Positions 9,059-16,046 of a DNA stretch of 16,212 nt are shown piece by piece. The notes beneath the pieces are model-generated. The model was not told the DNA's origin. It did not search any database and saw only the letters and a list, made by a program, of their open reading frames with translations. This DNA is from a candidate division BRC1 bacterium ADurb.BinA292 (GTDB lineage: Bacteria > Sumerlaeota > Sumerlaeia > MVZB01), in NCBI GenBank assembly GCA_002068205.1, contig MVZB01000050.1, forward strand, positions 1 to 16,212, given 5' to 3'. Numbering within the stretch: the first letter of the stretch is position 1; every line of letters starts with the position of its first letter. A program made the translations under genes and the position numbers.

Positions 9059-9088
9059 TTGCGACAAGGTCCGTATTCTGGCTTAAAT
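9059..9088 (+). promoter_or_regulatory. Candidate promoter for the membrane-fused secretion ATPase gene
   Basis: TTGCGA (9059-9064) and TTAAAT (9083-9088) are 18 bases apart, in the 234-base divergent gap between the lipoprotein and ATPase genes. The start codon is about 100 bases downstream. No equally good candidate was seen for the divergent minus-strand genes. Confidence 0.3.
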
Positions 9089-9188
9089 GTCCCAACGATG
9101 CAAGCGCCCGGCCCCGCTTCCCGGCCGTCCGCGAGGTTGAGAAGCCCAGGCTGCCGACGCCAGCCTTCCGAGGGAATCTCCCGCGCCG

Positions 9189-11264
9189 ATGTCGCCCGTT
9201 TCCACCGCCGATCTGCCTATCGTGATCTACGCCGTTTGCTTCTGGATCTGGTTTTTTGTCTGGGCGCCGCAGCGCGCCTGGGTGACCGGCCTGCTCCACG
9301 ACGACCTGCCCGTCTGGCTGCGCCAGCAAAGCTTCAAGTTGCTGCGGTTGCTGATGCTGCCGGTGTTCATCTACTTCGCGTGGGGCCTGACCGACTACAG
9401 CCAGACGTTGCAGGGGGTCGACTGGGCCGAATTATTGAACCAGACGCTCCAGGGGACCTACGTCGGGCTGTTCGCCGGCGCGGCGGTCCTCGGCGTTGTG
9501 CTGTGGGGCTTTCCGCTGCTGATCGCGCGGACACGCGTGCGCAAGGGGATTGAGCCGGGCGAGTGGTCCACCGCCGCGCTGACGTTTTACCGCTGGTGGG
9601 CGCTCGGCATTCTGCTGGTGATCGGCACCGGGTTCACCGAGGACATTGCGGAACTGGAGGGGCTGATCGCGGTGCCGCTGGATGCGGCGACGGCGACCGC
9701 GTATGCCCTGGGCGTCAGCCTGCTCTATTTCCTGTGCTGGTTTCTGCCGAGCGTGTGGCTGGCGCGGCGGGTCGAGGCGGGGGAGCCGCGCGCCGTCGAC
9801 ATGCAGCCCAAGGTACGCTGGCTCGGTCTGCTGGGGCTGCTGATGTATTGCATTCAGCCGCGGTCGAAATCGCCCGCGGTCGGGCGTAAGGGGGAGGGGC
9901 ATAAGCTGTGCCCTTCGTGCATGCGGCCGATCGACGACATCGGGCGCTACGAATCGCTGCAGTTCGAGAACTGCCCGCATTGCGGCGAGGTGATCCCCCC
10001 CGTCTTTTCGATCCGCGACTACATCGTGCACTACGCGCACATGGTGCTGGAGGCCCAGGAGTTCAAGGCGGGCAAGCGCAAGGCGGTCAAAAAGGCCGAA
10101 AAGCAGGAAAGCGACATGGTGCAGCGGATGCTGCGCGCCATCCTGACGATGGGCGTGCGCGAGCGCGGGACCGACCTGCATCTGATTTCGGAGGGGGGGC
10201 AATTCCTCGTCCGCTGCCGCACCGACGGAATCCTCTGGACGATGGTCGAACTGCCCGAAGAGTTGCTTCGGCTGGTGGTTTCAACGATCAAGGTCCAGTG
10301 CAATCTGGACATCGCGGAGCGGCGCAAGCCCCAGGACGGCAGTTTCAAAACGATGGCCGACGACCGGAAGCTCGACGTGCGCGTCAACACGAGCCCGGCC
10401 GGGGATGGCGAAACGGCGTCGATGCGGCTGCTGTATCGCCACCAGGTGCTCGGTTCGCTGGAGAGCCTCGGCATGTCGAAGCACGCGCACGGGCTGCTGG
10501 TCGACGCGATCCAGCGCCCCCACGGGATGATCCTGGTGACCGGGCCGACGGGATCGGGCAAGTCGACGACGCTCTACAATTCGCTCGGCACGATCGCCGA
10601 CGGCCGGCGCAACATCATCACGCTGGAGGACCCCATCGAGTTCCATATCGAGGGGCTGACGCAGATGCAGGTCAACGCGGCGAAGAATTTCGATTTTGCC
10701 ACGGGCTTGCGCTCAATTTTGCGCCAGGACCCCGATGTGATCATGGTGGGCGAGATCCGCGACGGCGAGACCGCGAAGATGACGGTCGACGCCGCGATGA
10801 CCGGCCACCTCGTCTTTTCCACGCTGCACACGATCGACACGACGACGACGATCGGCCGGCTGCTGGATTTGGGGGTGGACCCGCACCGCCATGCGGAGGC
10901 GCTGCTGATGGTCATCGCGCAACGGCTCGTGCGGCGGATCTGCCACACGTGCGAGGAGGAGATTGAAATCGATGCGGACTACTTCGCGAAGCTTGGCATC
11001 CCCAATGCGCCGGCGAAGATCAAGGCCAGGCGCGGGCGCGGCTGCGAGCGCTGCCATGAGTCGGGGTTCTATGAACGCGAGGGGATCTATGAGGTGCTGC
11101 GGCCGGACGGGACGATCCGGCAGTTGATCGGCAACCGTGCGCCTTCCTATGAGATCCGGCGCGCGGCGCGCGCACTGGGCATGCGCACCCTGCTGGAGGA
11201 CGGTCTGGTCAAGGTGGTCATGGGCCGGACGACCGTGGAGGAAGTGCTGCGCGTGACGAGTTGA
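9189..11264 (+). CDS. GspE/PilB-type secretion ATPase fused to a polytopic membrane domain and zinc ribbon
   Basis: The product is 691 residues in three parts. Residues 1-225 hold five or six hydrophobic segments (about 8-25, 49-66, 91-113, 133-150, 171-192, possibly 208-222). Residues 241-265 form a four-cysteine zinc ribbon (CPSC...CPHC). Residues from about 310 to 691 are a type II secretion/type IV pilus assembly ATPase. The ATPase shows Walker A GPTGSGKST (452-460), Asp box TLEDPIEF (478-485), Walker B region LRQDPDVIMVGEIRD (511-525) and His box TGHLVFSTLHT (538-548). It also has the GspE-type metal site Cys585/588 and Cys619/622. All motor motifs look intact. GspE and PilB are normally soluble hexamers recruited through GspL/GspF or PilC. 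Here the motor appears tethered to the membrane in the same chain. The usual N-terminal GspE/MshEN domain is not visible. No pilin, GspF, GspD or PilT gene is nearby. The Shine-Dalgarno is weak (AGGG, 14 bases upstream). Confidence 0.93.
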   Translation: MSPVSTADLPIVIYAVCFWIWFFVWAPQRAWVTGLLHDDLPVWLRQQSFKLLRLLMLPVFIYFAWGLTDYSQTLQGVDWAELLNQTLQGTYVGLFAGAAVLGVVLWGFPLLIARTRVRKGIEPGEWSTAALTFYRWWALGILLVIGTGFTEDIAELEGLIAVPLDAATATAYALGVSLLYFLCWFLPSVWLARRVEAGEPRAVDMQPKVRWLGLLGLLMYCIQPRSKSPAVGRKGEGHKLCPSCMRPIDDIGRYESLQFENCPHCGEVIPPVFSIRDYIVHYAHMVLEAQEFKAGKRKAVKKAEKQESDMVQRMLRAILTMGVRERGTDLHLISEGGQFLVRCRTDGILWTMVELPEELLRLVVSTIKVQCNLDIAERRKPQDGSFKTMADDRKLDVRVNTSPAGDGETASMRLLYRHQVLGSLESLGMSKHAHGLLVDAIQRPHGMILVTGPTGSGKSTTLYNSLGTIADGRRNIITLEDPIEFHIEGLTQMQVNAAKNFDFATGLRSILRQDPDVIMVGEIRDGETAKMTVDAAMTGHLVFSTLHTIDTTTTIGRLLDLGVDPHRHAEALLMVIAQRLVRRICHTCEEEIEIDADYFAKLGIPNAPAKIKARRGRGCERCHESGFYEREGIYEVLRPDGTIRQLIGNRAPSYEIRRAARALGMRTLLEDGLVKVVMGRTTVEEVLRVTS

Positions 11265-11275
11265 GGGTGGGGGAG

Positions 11276-11292
11276 ATGGGGTAAATCCCCAT
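11276..11292 (+). other. Small perfect hairpin downstream of the secretion ATPase
   Basis: ATGGGG and CCCCAT flank the loop TAAAT, 12 bases after the stop codon. There is no T-tract, so it is at best a weak or factor-dependent terminator or an RNA-stabilising stem. Confidence 0.3.
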
Positions 11293-11384
11293 GGATTTCG
11301 CCCGGGCGGCTCTCTATCCTGCGGGAGAATGCCGACTGCGCCCTGCCGGCGATCGGCATCACCCTCAGCAAGGAGTCATGAGCC

Positions 11385-12020
11385 ATGCCAGTCTTCAGAA
11401 GCGGAAAAGGTCAGGCGCCGGCGTGGTGCGAGCTGGAGCAATTCGACATCGTCCGGCTCCAGCCGGGCCAGACCCACAGCTTTACGCGCGAAGGGCGCAA
11501 GGAGAAACTGATCGCCGCCAAGGGCAAATGCAAAGTGCGGATCGGCCGTGAAGAGAAGATGCTCGAACACGGCACGATCGTTGACCTAACGGAGCCAGGC
11601 CTGAATTTCGAAGTCACCGAGGTGGCCGAGCCGGTGATTCTGACGCGCATGGCGGGCCATTGGGGCGACCAGGTGGGGGGCTCCGGCCTGTTCAGCGTGG
11701 TGAACACCGACAAGACCGACAACCCGGGCGGGCCGGTCCGTTACGAAAAGACCACCACGTTCGACGCCCACTACCACGACTGCGACGAATACTGGATCCT
11801 GCTGGAGGGGCGGGGCGAAGCGGTTTCGGAGGGCAAGCACTACCAGGTGGGTCCGGGCGACTGCGTCGCCACCGGCCGGGGCTTTCTGCACGATTTCCCG
11901 AAGGTCGAGGAGCCGGTGCTGGCAGTCTATTTTGAGACGACGATCGAAGGGGAAAAGCGGCTGGGGCACCTCTGGCCGCACACGCACGGGACGCCGCGGC
12001 CGGTCGCCGAGCGGGTGTAA
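11385..12020 (+). CDS. Two-domain cupin protein
   Basis: The product is 211 residues, cytoplasmic, and built of two cupin-like halves. The C-terminal half carries a complete first cupin motif, HYHDCDEYWILLEG (129-142), of form HxHx3Ex6G. Ligands are His129, His131 and Glu135. The second motif is a variant, GDCVATGRGFLH, ending in His169 with Gly replacing the usual Pro. The N-terminal half (about 20-75) keeps the fold pattern (KLIAAKGKCKVRIG, EHGTIVDL) but lacks the metal-binding histidine pair. Cupins of this type include isomerases, dioxygenases and sugar-binding proteins, and nothing here fixes the reaction. The start at 11385 is supported by AAGGAG (11370-11375, 9 bases away). The out-of-frame ATG at 11378 is too close to that site. 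It begins 120 bases after the ATPase gene and is followed by a sugar-isomerase-like gene. Confidence 0.9.
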   Translation: MPVFRSGKGQAPAWCELEQFDIVRLQPGQTHSFTREGRKEKLIAAKGKCKVRIGREEKMLEHGTIVDLTEPGLNFEVTEVAEPVILTRMAGHWGDQVGGSGLFSVVNTDKTDNPGGPVRYEKTTTFDAHYHDCDEYWILLEGRGEAVSEGKHYQVGPGDCVATGRGFLHDFPKVEEPVLAVYFETTIEGEKRLGHLWPHTHGTPRPVAERV

Positions 12021-12178
12021 GCGGCAGAGCCGGCAGGGGCCGGCGGAAGCGGAATTCCCCGACAATCTTCGCTCCGACGGACAAGACGGATAGCGGGTTG
12101 GATGCGCTGGGCACGGCTCAATTCGTGTCAAGAGAAGCCCTATGCCGGCGGCGCGGGGGGCCGCGGCGGAGAGATTGA

Positions 12179-12206
12179 TTGACTTCGCGGCGGCAACCTG
12201 TATTGA
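12179..12206 (+). promoter_or_regulatory. Candidate promoter for the sugar isomerase-like gene
   Basis: TTGACT (12179-12184) and TATTGA (12201-12206) are separated by 16 bases, about 50 bases upstream of the preferred start at 12259. If real, it makes the longer in-frame start at 12142 impossible for this transcript. Confidence 0.38.
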
Positions 12207-12242
12207 TGGGGCCGAAACTCTACCCGAGCGTCATCTATTTCG

Positions 12243-12247
12243 AGGAG
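12243..12247 (+). promoter_or_regulatory. Ribosome binding site of the sugar isomerase-like gene
   Basis: AGGAG within GAGGAGAG lies 11 bases before ATG 12259. It favours that start over the in-frame ATG at 12142, which has no comparable site. Confidence 0.55.
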
Positions 12248-12258
12248 AGAATCTGACG

Positions 12259-13056
12259 ATGCAATTGCGAATCTACCATTCGTTCTGGGGGATGACCGGC
12301 TCGACCCAATCGAAGATCGAAGCGGCGGCGATGGCCGGCTACGACGGGATCGAATCGGCGCTGGCGCCCGACCTGCCGATCGACGAGTACCGCGGGGTAC
12401 TGTCCGATCACAAGATGGATTTCATCGCGGCGATGTCGGCCGTCGACGGGGATGAACTGGCGCGCCAGGTTGAATCGTTGCTGCCGCTCAAACCGACGCG
12501 GATGCGGCTGCACGCGGGGCGCGATTGCATGAGCCGCGAGGAGGGCAAACGCTACTTCGCGCGGGTGCTGGCGCTGCAGGAGGAGATCGGCATGCCGATC
12601 CTGATCGAGACGCACCGCGGGCGGATGTTCTATTCACCGTGGGACGCGCTGTATTACATGAAGGAATTCCCCGCGCTGCGCGTCAACGCCGACTTCAGTC
12701 ACTGGGTCAACGTCTGCGAACGGCTGCCCGACGACCAGGAAGAGGCCATGGCGCTGGCTTGCGAACGCTCGCTGCACATCCATGCGCGCGTGGGTTACGA
12801 AGAAGGCCCGCAGGTGCCCGACCCGGCCGCGCCGGAGGCGGCGCGCTACCTGGAGTGGCATCTGAAGCAGTGGGACCGGATCCGCAAGCATCATGAGGAG
12901 CGGGGCGAAGAGCTGTTGACCGTGACGCCGGAGTTCGGCCCGCCGCCGTATCTGCACACGCTGCCCTACACCAACGTGCCGGTGGCCGACCTGTGGAGTG
13001 TTTGCCTGTGGATGGCCAATCAACTGCGGGAACGCTGGAAGGACATCGCGGGGTAA
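12259..13056 (+). CDS. Sugar phosphate isomerase/epimerase-like TIM-barrel protein
   Basis: The product is 265 residues, the usual length for the xylose isomerase-like / AP endonuclease 2 superfamily. Barrel-strand motifs that would hold a divalent metal are visible in order: PILIETHR (113-120, Glu117), NADFSHW (143-149, Asp145 and His148), LHIHARVGYEEG (172-183, His175 and Arg177) and VTPEFG (222-227, Glu225). This E-D-H-E set is typical of enzymes such as IolE, IolI and L-xylulose-5-phosphate epimerases, but the substrate cannot be assigned. The N-terminus (MQLRIYHSFWGM) is compatible with the first barrel strand. A longer frame from 12142 would add 39 residues that do not fit the fold. It is flanked by a cupin gene and a thioredoxin-fold gene on the same strand, which suggests a small metabolic cluster. 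Confidence 0.88.
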   Translation: MQLRIYHSFWGMTGSTQSKIEAAAMAGYDGIESALAPDLPIDEYRGVLSDHKMDFIAAMSAVDGDELARQVESLLPLKPTRMRLHAGRDCMSREEGKRYFARVLALQEEIGMPILIETHRGRMFYSPWDALYYMKEFPALRVNADFSHWVNVCERLPDDQEEAMALACERSLHIHARVGYEEGPQVPDPAAPEAARYLEWHLKQWDRIRKHHEERGEELLTVTPEFGPPPYLHTLPYTNVPVADLWSVCLWMANQLRERWKDIAG

Positions 13057-13064
13057 CGGCGGGA

Positions 13065-13085
13065 TTTGAGAGCCGCGGACGCGGG
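13065..13085 (+). repeat. Possible dispersed repeat, partial copy E
   Basis: TTTGAGAGCCGCGGACGCGG, beginning 8 bases after the isomerase stop codon, shares the GAGAGCCG-GGACG-GGG skeleton of copies A and D but with C for A substitutions. It could be a degenerate member or chance GC-rich sequence. Confidence 0.35.
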
Positions 13086-13130
13086 TTGCGCCGCGCTCCA
13101 CCTGGGGCGATTCAACGACCGCCCTCTGGA

Positions 13131-13136
13131 AAGGAG
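13131..13136 (+). promoter_or_regulatory. Ribosome binding site of the thioredoxin-fold gene
   Basis: AAGGAG lies 9 bases before ATG 13146. It fixes that start against the longer in-frame ATG at 12993, which lies inside the preceding gene. Confidence 0.75.
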
Positions 13137-13145
13137 AGAAAACCG

Positions 13146-13715
13146 ATGCCGATGCCGCCGACACTGCCGCTGATCGAATGGCCCAAGGTCTTCACCAGCG
13201 GCGAAAGTTACGACCAGTGGATCACGAATAAGGAATACGCCGAGAACTGCAAGAAGATGGATGAGGACCGCCGGGGGCTGCGTCTGGCGGCGCCGGTGGA
13301 GGGGGCGCTGAAGGCGTTGCCCAAGACGGTGCATGTGCTCGCCATCGCCGAGGCGTGGTGCGGCGATGTGGTGCGGCATGTGCCGGTGCTGCAACGGATG
13401 GCGGAAGCGGCCGACCGTGTGCAAGTCCGGTACATCTCGCGGCAGCAACATCCCGACGTCTTTGTGCGGTTTCTGACCAACGGCGGCGAGGCGATCCCCA
13501 AATTCGTCTTCCTGAGCCAGGACTTCGTTGAATGCGGCAACTGGGGTCCGATGCCGTGGGCCTGCCGGTTATGGATCGCGCGGGGGAAAGCCGCGGGCGA
13601 CGGCGCCAAAGCCCGGGAGCGGGTCGGCGCACTGTATGCGGCCGACCCGAACCGGACCGAAGTCGCGCGCGAGCTGCTGGAGCTGATGGAAATCGCGGCG
13701 ACCGAGCAAGTCTAG
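13146..13715 (+). CDS. Thioredoxin-fold protein (thioredoxin_9-like) with a single active-site cysteine
   Basis: The product is 189 residues and cytoplasmic, with no signal peptide. The strand VHVLAIAEAWCGDVVRHVPV (62-81) is the thioredoxin active-site region, with WCGDV in place of the classic WCGPC/WCPDC. Cys72 is present but the resolving position is Val75. The expected cis-proline follows in AIPKFVFL (Pro118). These traits match the small bacterial thioredoxin-like family often read as 'WCGD' (Pfam thioredoxin_9), whose role is poorly defined. Without the second cysteine it cannot run the standard dithiol cycle alone; Cys130 in VECGNW could conceivably take part. It lies 89 bases after the isomerase gene and is followed 20 bases later by a strong terminator, so it is probably the last gene of its transcript. 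Confidence 0.88.
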   Translation: MPMPPTLPLIEWPKVFTSGESYDQWITNKEYAENCKKMDEDRRGLRLAAPVEGALKALPKTVHVLAIAEAWCGDVVRHVPVLQRMAEAADRVQVRYISRQQHPDVFVRFLTNGGEAIPKFVFLSQDFVECGNWGPMPWACRLWIARGKAAGDGAKARERVGALYAADPNRTEVARELLELMEIAATEQV

Positions 13716-13734
13716 GCGCCCGGCGGGCGTGCGC

Positions 13735-13795
13735 CTTCGAAATCCATTGGAGCGGTCCCCCCGAGCGGTTCCGGCGGATTTCGAAGCTTTTTTTT
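13735..13795 (+). terminator. Rho-independent terminator after the thioredoxin-fold gene
   Basis: CTTCGAAATCC (13735-13745) pairs perfectly with GGATTTCGAAG (13776-13786). C and eight T residues (13788-13795) follow. The 30-base loop contains two copies of GAGCGGT/GAGCGGTT-like sequence. It ends plus-strand transcription. The last T of the run is also the first base of the complement of the TGA stop (13795-13797) of the convergent minus-strand gene. Confidence 0.85.
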
Positions 13796-15717
13796 CAGCG
13801 GAGCAGCTGCCAATGGGCGGCGGAGGAATCGGTCGCCCCGTCGTAGTGCAGGATGGCGCCGCCGGTGCCGACAACCCAGGCATGGTCGGGATCGGGGGCG
13901 TCGACGGCCCAGATGAGGCCGCTGGCGCCGGTGGGCTGGGACGTCCAGGTCTGGCCGCCGTCGTCGGTATAGAGGGCGCGGGTGGAGGAGCCGACGATCC
14001 AGCCATGCAGGGCATCGGCGAACGCGATGTCGTGCAGGTTGTGGAAGACGCTCAGCGAACCGATCTCCCATTTGTCGCCCCCGTTGTCAGTCGTCAGGTA
14101 ACGACCGCCGTCGCCGACGGCGAAGCCGCGCTTGGGATCGAAGAAATGGACGGCGTTGAGATTGGAGGCGGTGCCGCTGGGCTGAGGGAACCAGTTGTCG
14201 CCGCCATCGGTGGTTTTGAGGATCGTGCCCTGTTCGCCGACGACCCAGCCGATCAGCCCGTCGTGGAAATGGAAACCATTCAGGCTTCGCTCGACGCCGG
14301 ACGCTTGGGGATCCCATGATTCACCGCCATTGGTGGTCCGCCTGATTTCACCGGCGTTGGTCGCGATCCACCATGTCAGGTCGTCGACCACAGACAGGGC
14401 TTCGATATCGCCCGCAACGCCCGGATCGAGGTAAACGAACGTCAGGTCGCCGGCCTCGAGTTTGCCCTTGTTCTTGTCTTCCACCTTGATCACTTTCTTG
14501 GTCGCGCCCACCAGACCGGCAAAGTAATTGCTCAGGAGCTTCCACACAAGGGTGAGCCGCGCGATCTCCTTTGAATCCTCCGGCGGGATCGGGACGTTCT
14601 GCCAGGAATTGCCGCCGTTTTCGGTCAGATAGAGGTAATTGCCAGTGCCGACGGCGATGCCGCGCTGGGAATCGGAAAAGTCGACGTCGAGGAAGTCATC
14701 ATACGGGCCGGAGGAGCGAGCGACCCAGTCGGCGCCGCCATTGAAGGTGTTGAACAGGATGCCGGATTCGCCGACAAGCAGGCCATCGGTCGCGTTGGCG
14801 AAATGCAGCGCGAGCAGATTGGTGGCTTGCTCGGCGCCGGTGGCCTGGGGCGACCAGTCGGCCCCGCCGTTGGTCGTGTGCAGGACCTGATAGCCGTGCT
14901 CCAGCGTCCAGTTGCTGGTGACGATCCAGCCGACCATCGAATCAATGAAAAATACATCACTCAGGGGGATGCCGAGGCCGCTCGACTGGGGCGACCAATC
15001 GGCGCCGCCGTTGGCGGTATGCAGGATCAGGCCGCCCAGGCCGACGGCCCAGCCGTGCATCGCATCGACAAAGTGGAGGGCACTGAGGCGAGTGCTGTCC
15101 AAGCTGACGGCGACGGTTTGCGGCGACCAGCTCAGGCCGCCGTCGGTCGTGTGCAGGATGGACGCGCCGTTGGGGAAATGATTGGCAATGGCCCAGCCGT
15201 TCAGGGGATCGGGGAACGCGATCGCGGCCAGCGTGCCGCTGGCGTGGGTCTCGTGGGCGTGCCAGGTCAGGCCGGCGTCGGTCGTGCGTAAAACCTGCGT
15301 TTCGGAGGCGATCCAGCCATGCTGGCCATCATGAAAGTGCAGGTCATCGAGCGGAGGCGGATTATCGACCGTCGGGACCGTGGTCCAGGAGCGGCCCCCG
15401 TCGGTGGTGCGCAGCAGGCGATAGGGGATACCGGTGATCGCCCAGCCGTTGCTTGAGTCGAGGAAGACGAAGTCTTCAAACGCGAGGTCGCCATCGGTCA
15501 GGATGACGTTCCAGGTGGCGCCGCCGTCCAGGGTATGGAGCAGGACGCCGTCGCGGCCGGCGGCCCAGCCATGGGAATCATCGAGCAACTGGACCGACGA
15601 GAGGGTGTGACCCTGCGGCAGTGGATTCTGCCAGACCCACTGCGCGCCCCAGACGGGCAGCGCCAGTTGAATGCACAGAAAGGGGATCAGAAGGCTGTGG
15701 CAGACGGTCTTGAGCAA
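13795..15717 (-). CDS. Secreted Ycf48/BNR-repeat beta-propeller protein
   Basis: The product is 640 residues if started at TTG 15717. Residues 1-25 form a Sec signal peptide (LLIPFLCIQLALPVWGA) with likely cleavage after Ala25. The mature protein contains 12 Asp-box/Ycf48-like repeats of about 45 residues, each with an LHTTxGGxxWxPQ-type core (for example LHTTDGGLSWSPQ, LHTTNGGADWSPQ, LKTTDGGDNWFPQ, LYTDDGGQTWTSQ). A degenerate LHYDG follows near the end. It most likely folds as one or two beta-propellers outside the cytoplasm; Ycf48 itself assists photosystem II assembly, but there is no reason to infer that role here. Between repeats 8 and 9 (about 379-437) a Lys-rich, partly helical insert (LVWKLLSNYFAG, VIKVEDKNKGKLEAG) interrupts the pattern. 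An in-frame ATG at 15816 would put 33 extra residues before the signal and is less likely. No C-terminal anchor was seen. Confidence 0.9.
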   Translation of the reverse strand: MLKTVCHSLLIPFLCIQLALPVWGAQWVWQNPLPQGHTLSSVQLLDDSHGWAAGRDGVLLHTLDGGATWNVILTDGDLAFEDFVFLDSSNGWAITGIPYRLLRTTDGGRSWTTVPTVDNPPPLDDLHFHDGQHGWIASETQVLRTTDAGLTWHAHETHASGTLAAIAFPDPLNGWAIANHFPNGASILHTTDGGLSWSPQTVAVSLDSTRLSALHFVDAMHGWAVGLGGLILHTANGGADWSPQSSGLGIPLSDVFFIDSMVGWIVTSNWTLEHGYQVLHTTNGGADWSPQATGAEQATNLLALHFANATDGLLVGESGILFNTFNGGADWVARSSGPYDDFLDVDFSDSQRGIAVGTGNYLYLTENGGNSWQNVPIPPEDSKEIARLTLVWKLLSNYFAGLVGATKKVIKVEDKNKGKLEAGDLTFVYLDPGVAGDIEALSVVDDLTWWIATNAGEIRRTTNGGESWDPQASGVERSLNGFHFHDGLIGWVVGEQGTILKTTDGGDNWFPQPSGTASNLNAVHFFDPKRGFAVGDGGRYLTTDNGGDKWEIGSLSVFHNLHDIAFADALHGWIVGSSTRALYTDDGGQTWTSQPTGASGLIWAVDAPDPDHAWVVGTGGAILHYDGATDSSAAHWQLLR

Positions 15718-15919
15718 CGCTCGTTCTTCCGTGGGGGAGACCGAATAATCGAAGAAAGGGACGGCACGAGCGAAGCGAAGCGGATAGTTGGCCGGCAAAC
15801 GATATGTAACGGGCAACTTGGCCGTGCAGGGATGAGAATTGGATTATGAGTTCATCGTCAGGATTTGGCCAGAAAAAAACGCGGCGCAGACTGGCGATTG
15901 GGGTCGCCGGGAGCGTTTG

Positions 15920-15938
15920 GGCCTATTGCAATCAGGCC
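15920..15938. repeat. Short inverted repeat upstream of the URO-D-like gene
   Basis: GGCCT and AGGCC flank ATTGCAATC, with the inner ATTGCAAT itself a palindrome. It could be an operator or a small hairpin about 110 bases before the start codon. There is no further support. Confidence 0.28.
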
Positions 15939-15994
15939 GTCTGTGCCCCATGATCGACGGATACGCAGTGGGTTGGGCGCAGGGAACCGGACGG

Positions 15995-16027
15995 TTTTCG
16001 AGAGCCGAGGACGAGAGACGATTCTGA
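15995..16027 (+). repeat. Dispersed purine-rich repeat, short copy D
   Basis: TTTTCGAGAGCCGAGGACGA followed by GAGACGATTCTGA. It shares the exact 12-mer CGAGAGCCGAGG with copy A (1579-1590) but has one six-base GAGGAC-type unit fewer, so copies vary in unit number. It ends 19 bases before the next start codon. Confidence 0.7.
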
Positions 16028-16033
16028 GTGGGG

Positions 16034-16039
16034 GGAGGA
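16034..16039 (+). promoter_or_regulatory. Ribosome binding site of the right-edge gene
   Basis: GGAGGA, 7 bases before ATG 16047, supports that start over the later in-frame ATGs at 16065 and 16068. Confidence 0.6.
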
Positions 16040-16046
16040 TGGGGGG

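Larger units (their letters stand above)
15718..16046. other. Divergent intergenic region between the propeller gene and the URO-D-like gene
   Basis: This 329-base stretch shows no convincing gene. Two short plus-strand open frames of about 60 codons overlap each other and lack coding character. It holds repeat copy D (15995-16027), a small inverted repeat at 15920-15938, and an A-run at 15872-15878. A TATC/CATAAT-like AT-rich patch (15790-15850) could hold the propeller gene's promoter, but no confident -35/-10 pair was found. Confidence 0.5.

Noticed and set aside
8955..9329. N-terminal extension of the lipoprotein to ATG 9329
   Set aside because: The 125 added residues are low-complexity and Arg-rich, bury the signal peptide inside the protein, and overlap the start of the divergent ATPase gene.
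12029..12044. GCCGGC-AGGG-GCCGGC hairpin after the cupin gene as a terminator
   Set aside because: No T-tract follows, and GCCGGC is a common self-complementary word in GC-rich DNA.
13795..15717. Tandem DNA repeats in the propeller gene as a CRISPR or satellite array
   Set aside because: The periodicity (about 130-150 bases) is that of the encoded protein repeats; units are diverged and there are no conserved direct repeats with unique spacers.
15839..16027. Short plus-strand frames of about 60 codons at 15839-16027 and 15865-16050
   Set aside because: They overlap in different frames, have no good ribosome binding site, and include repeat copy D. Their translations look random.
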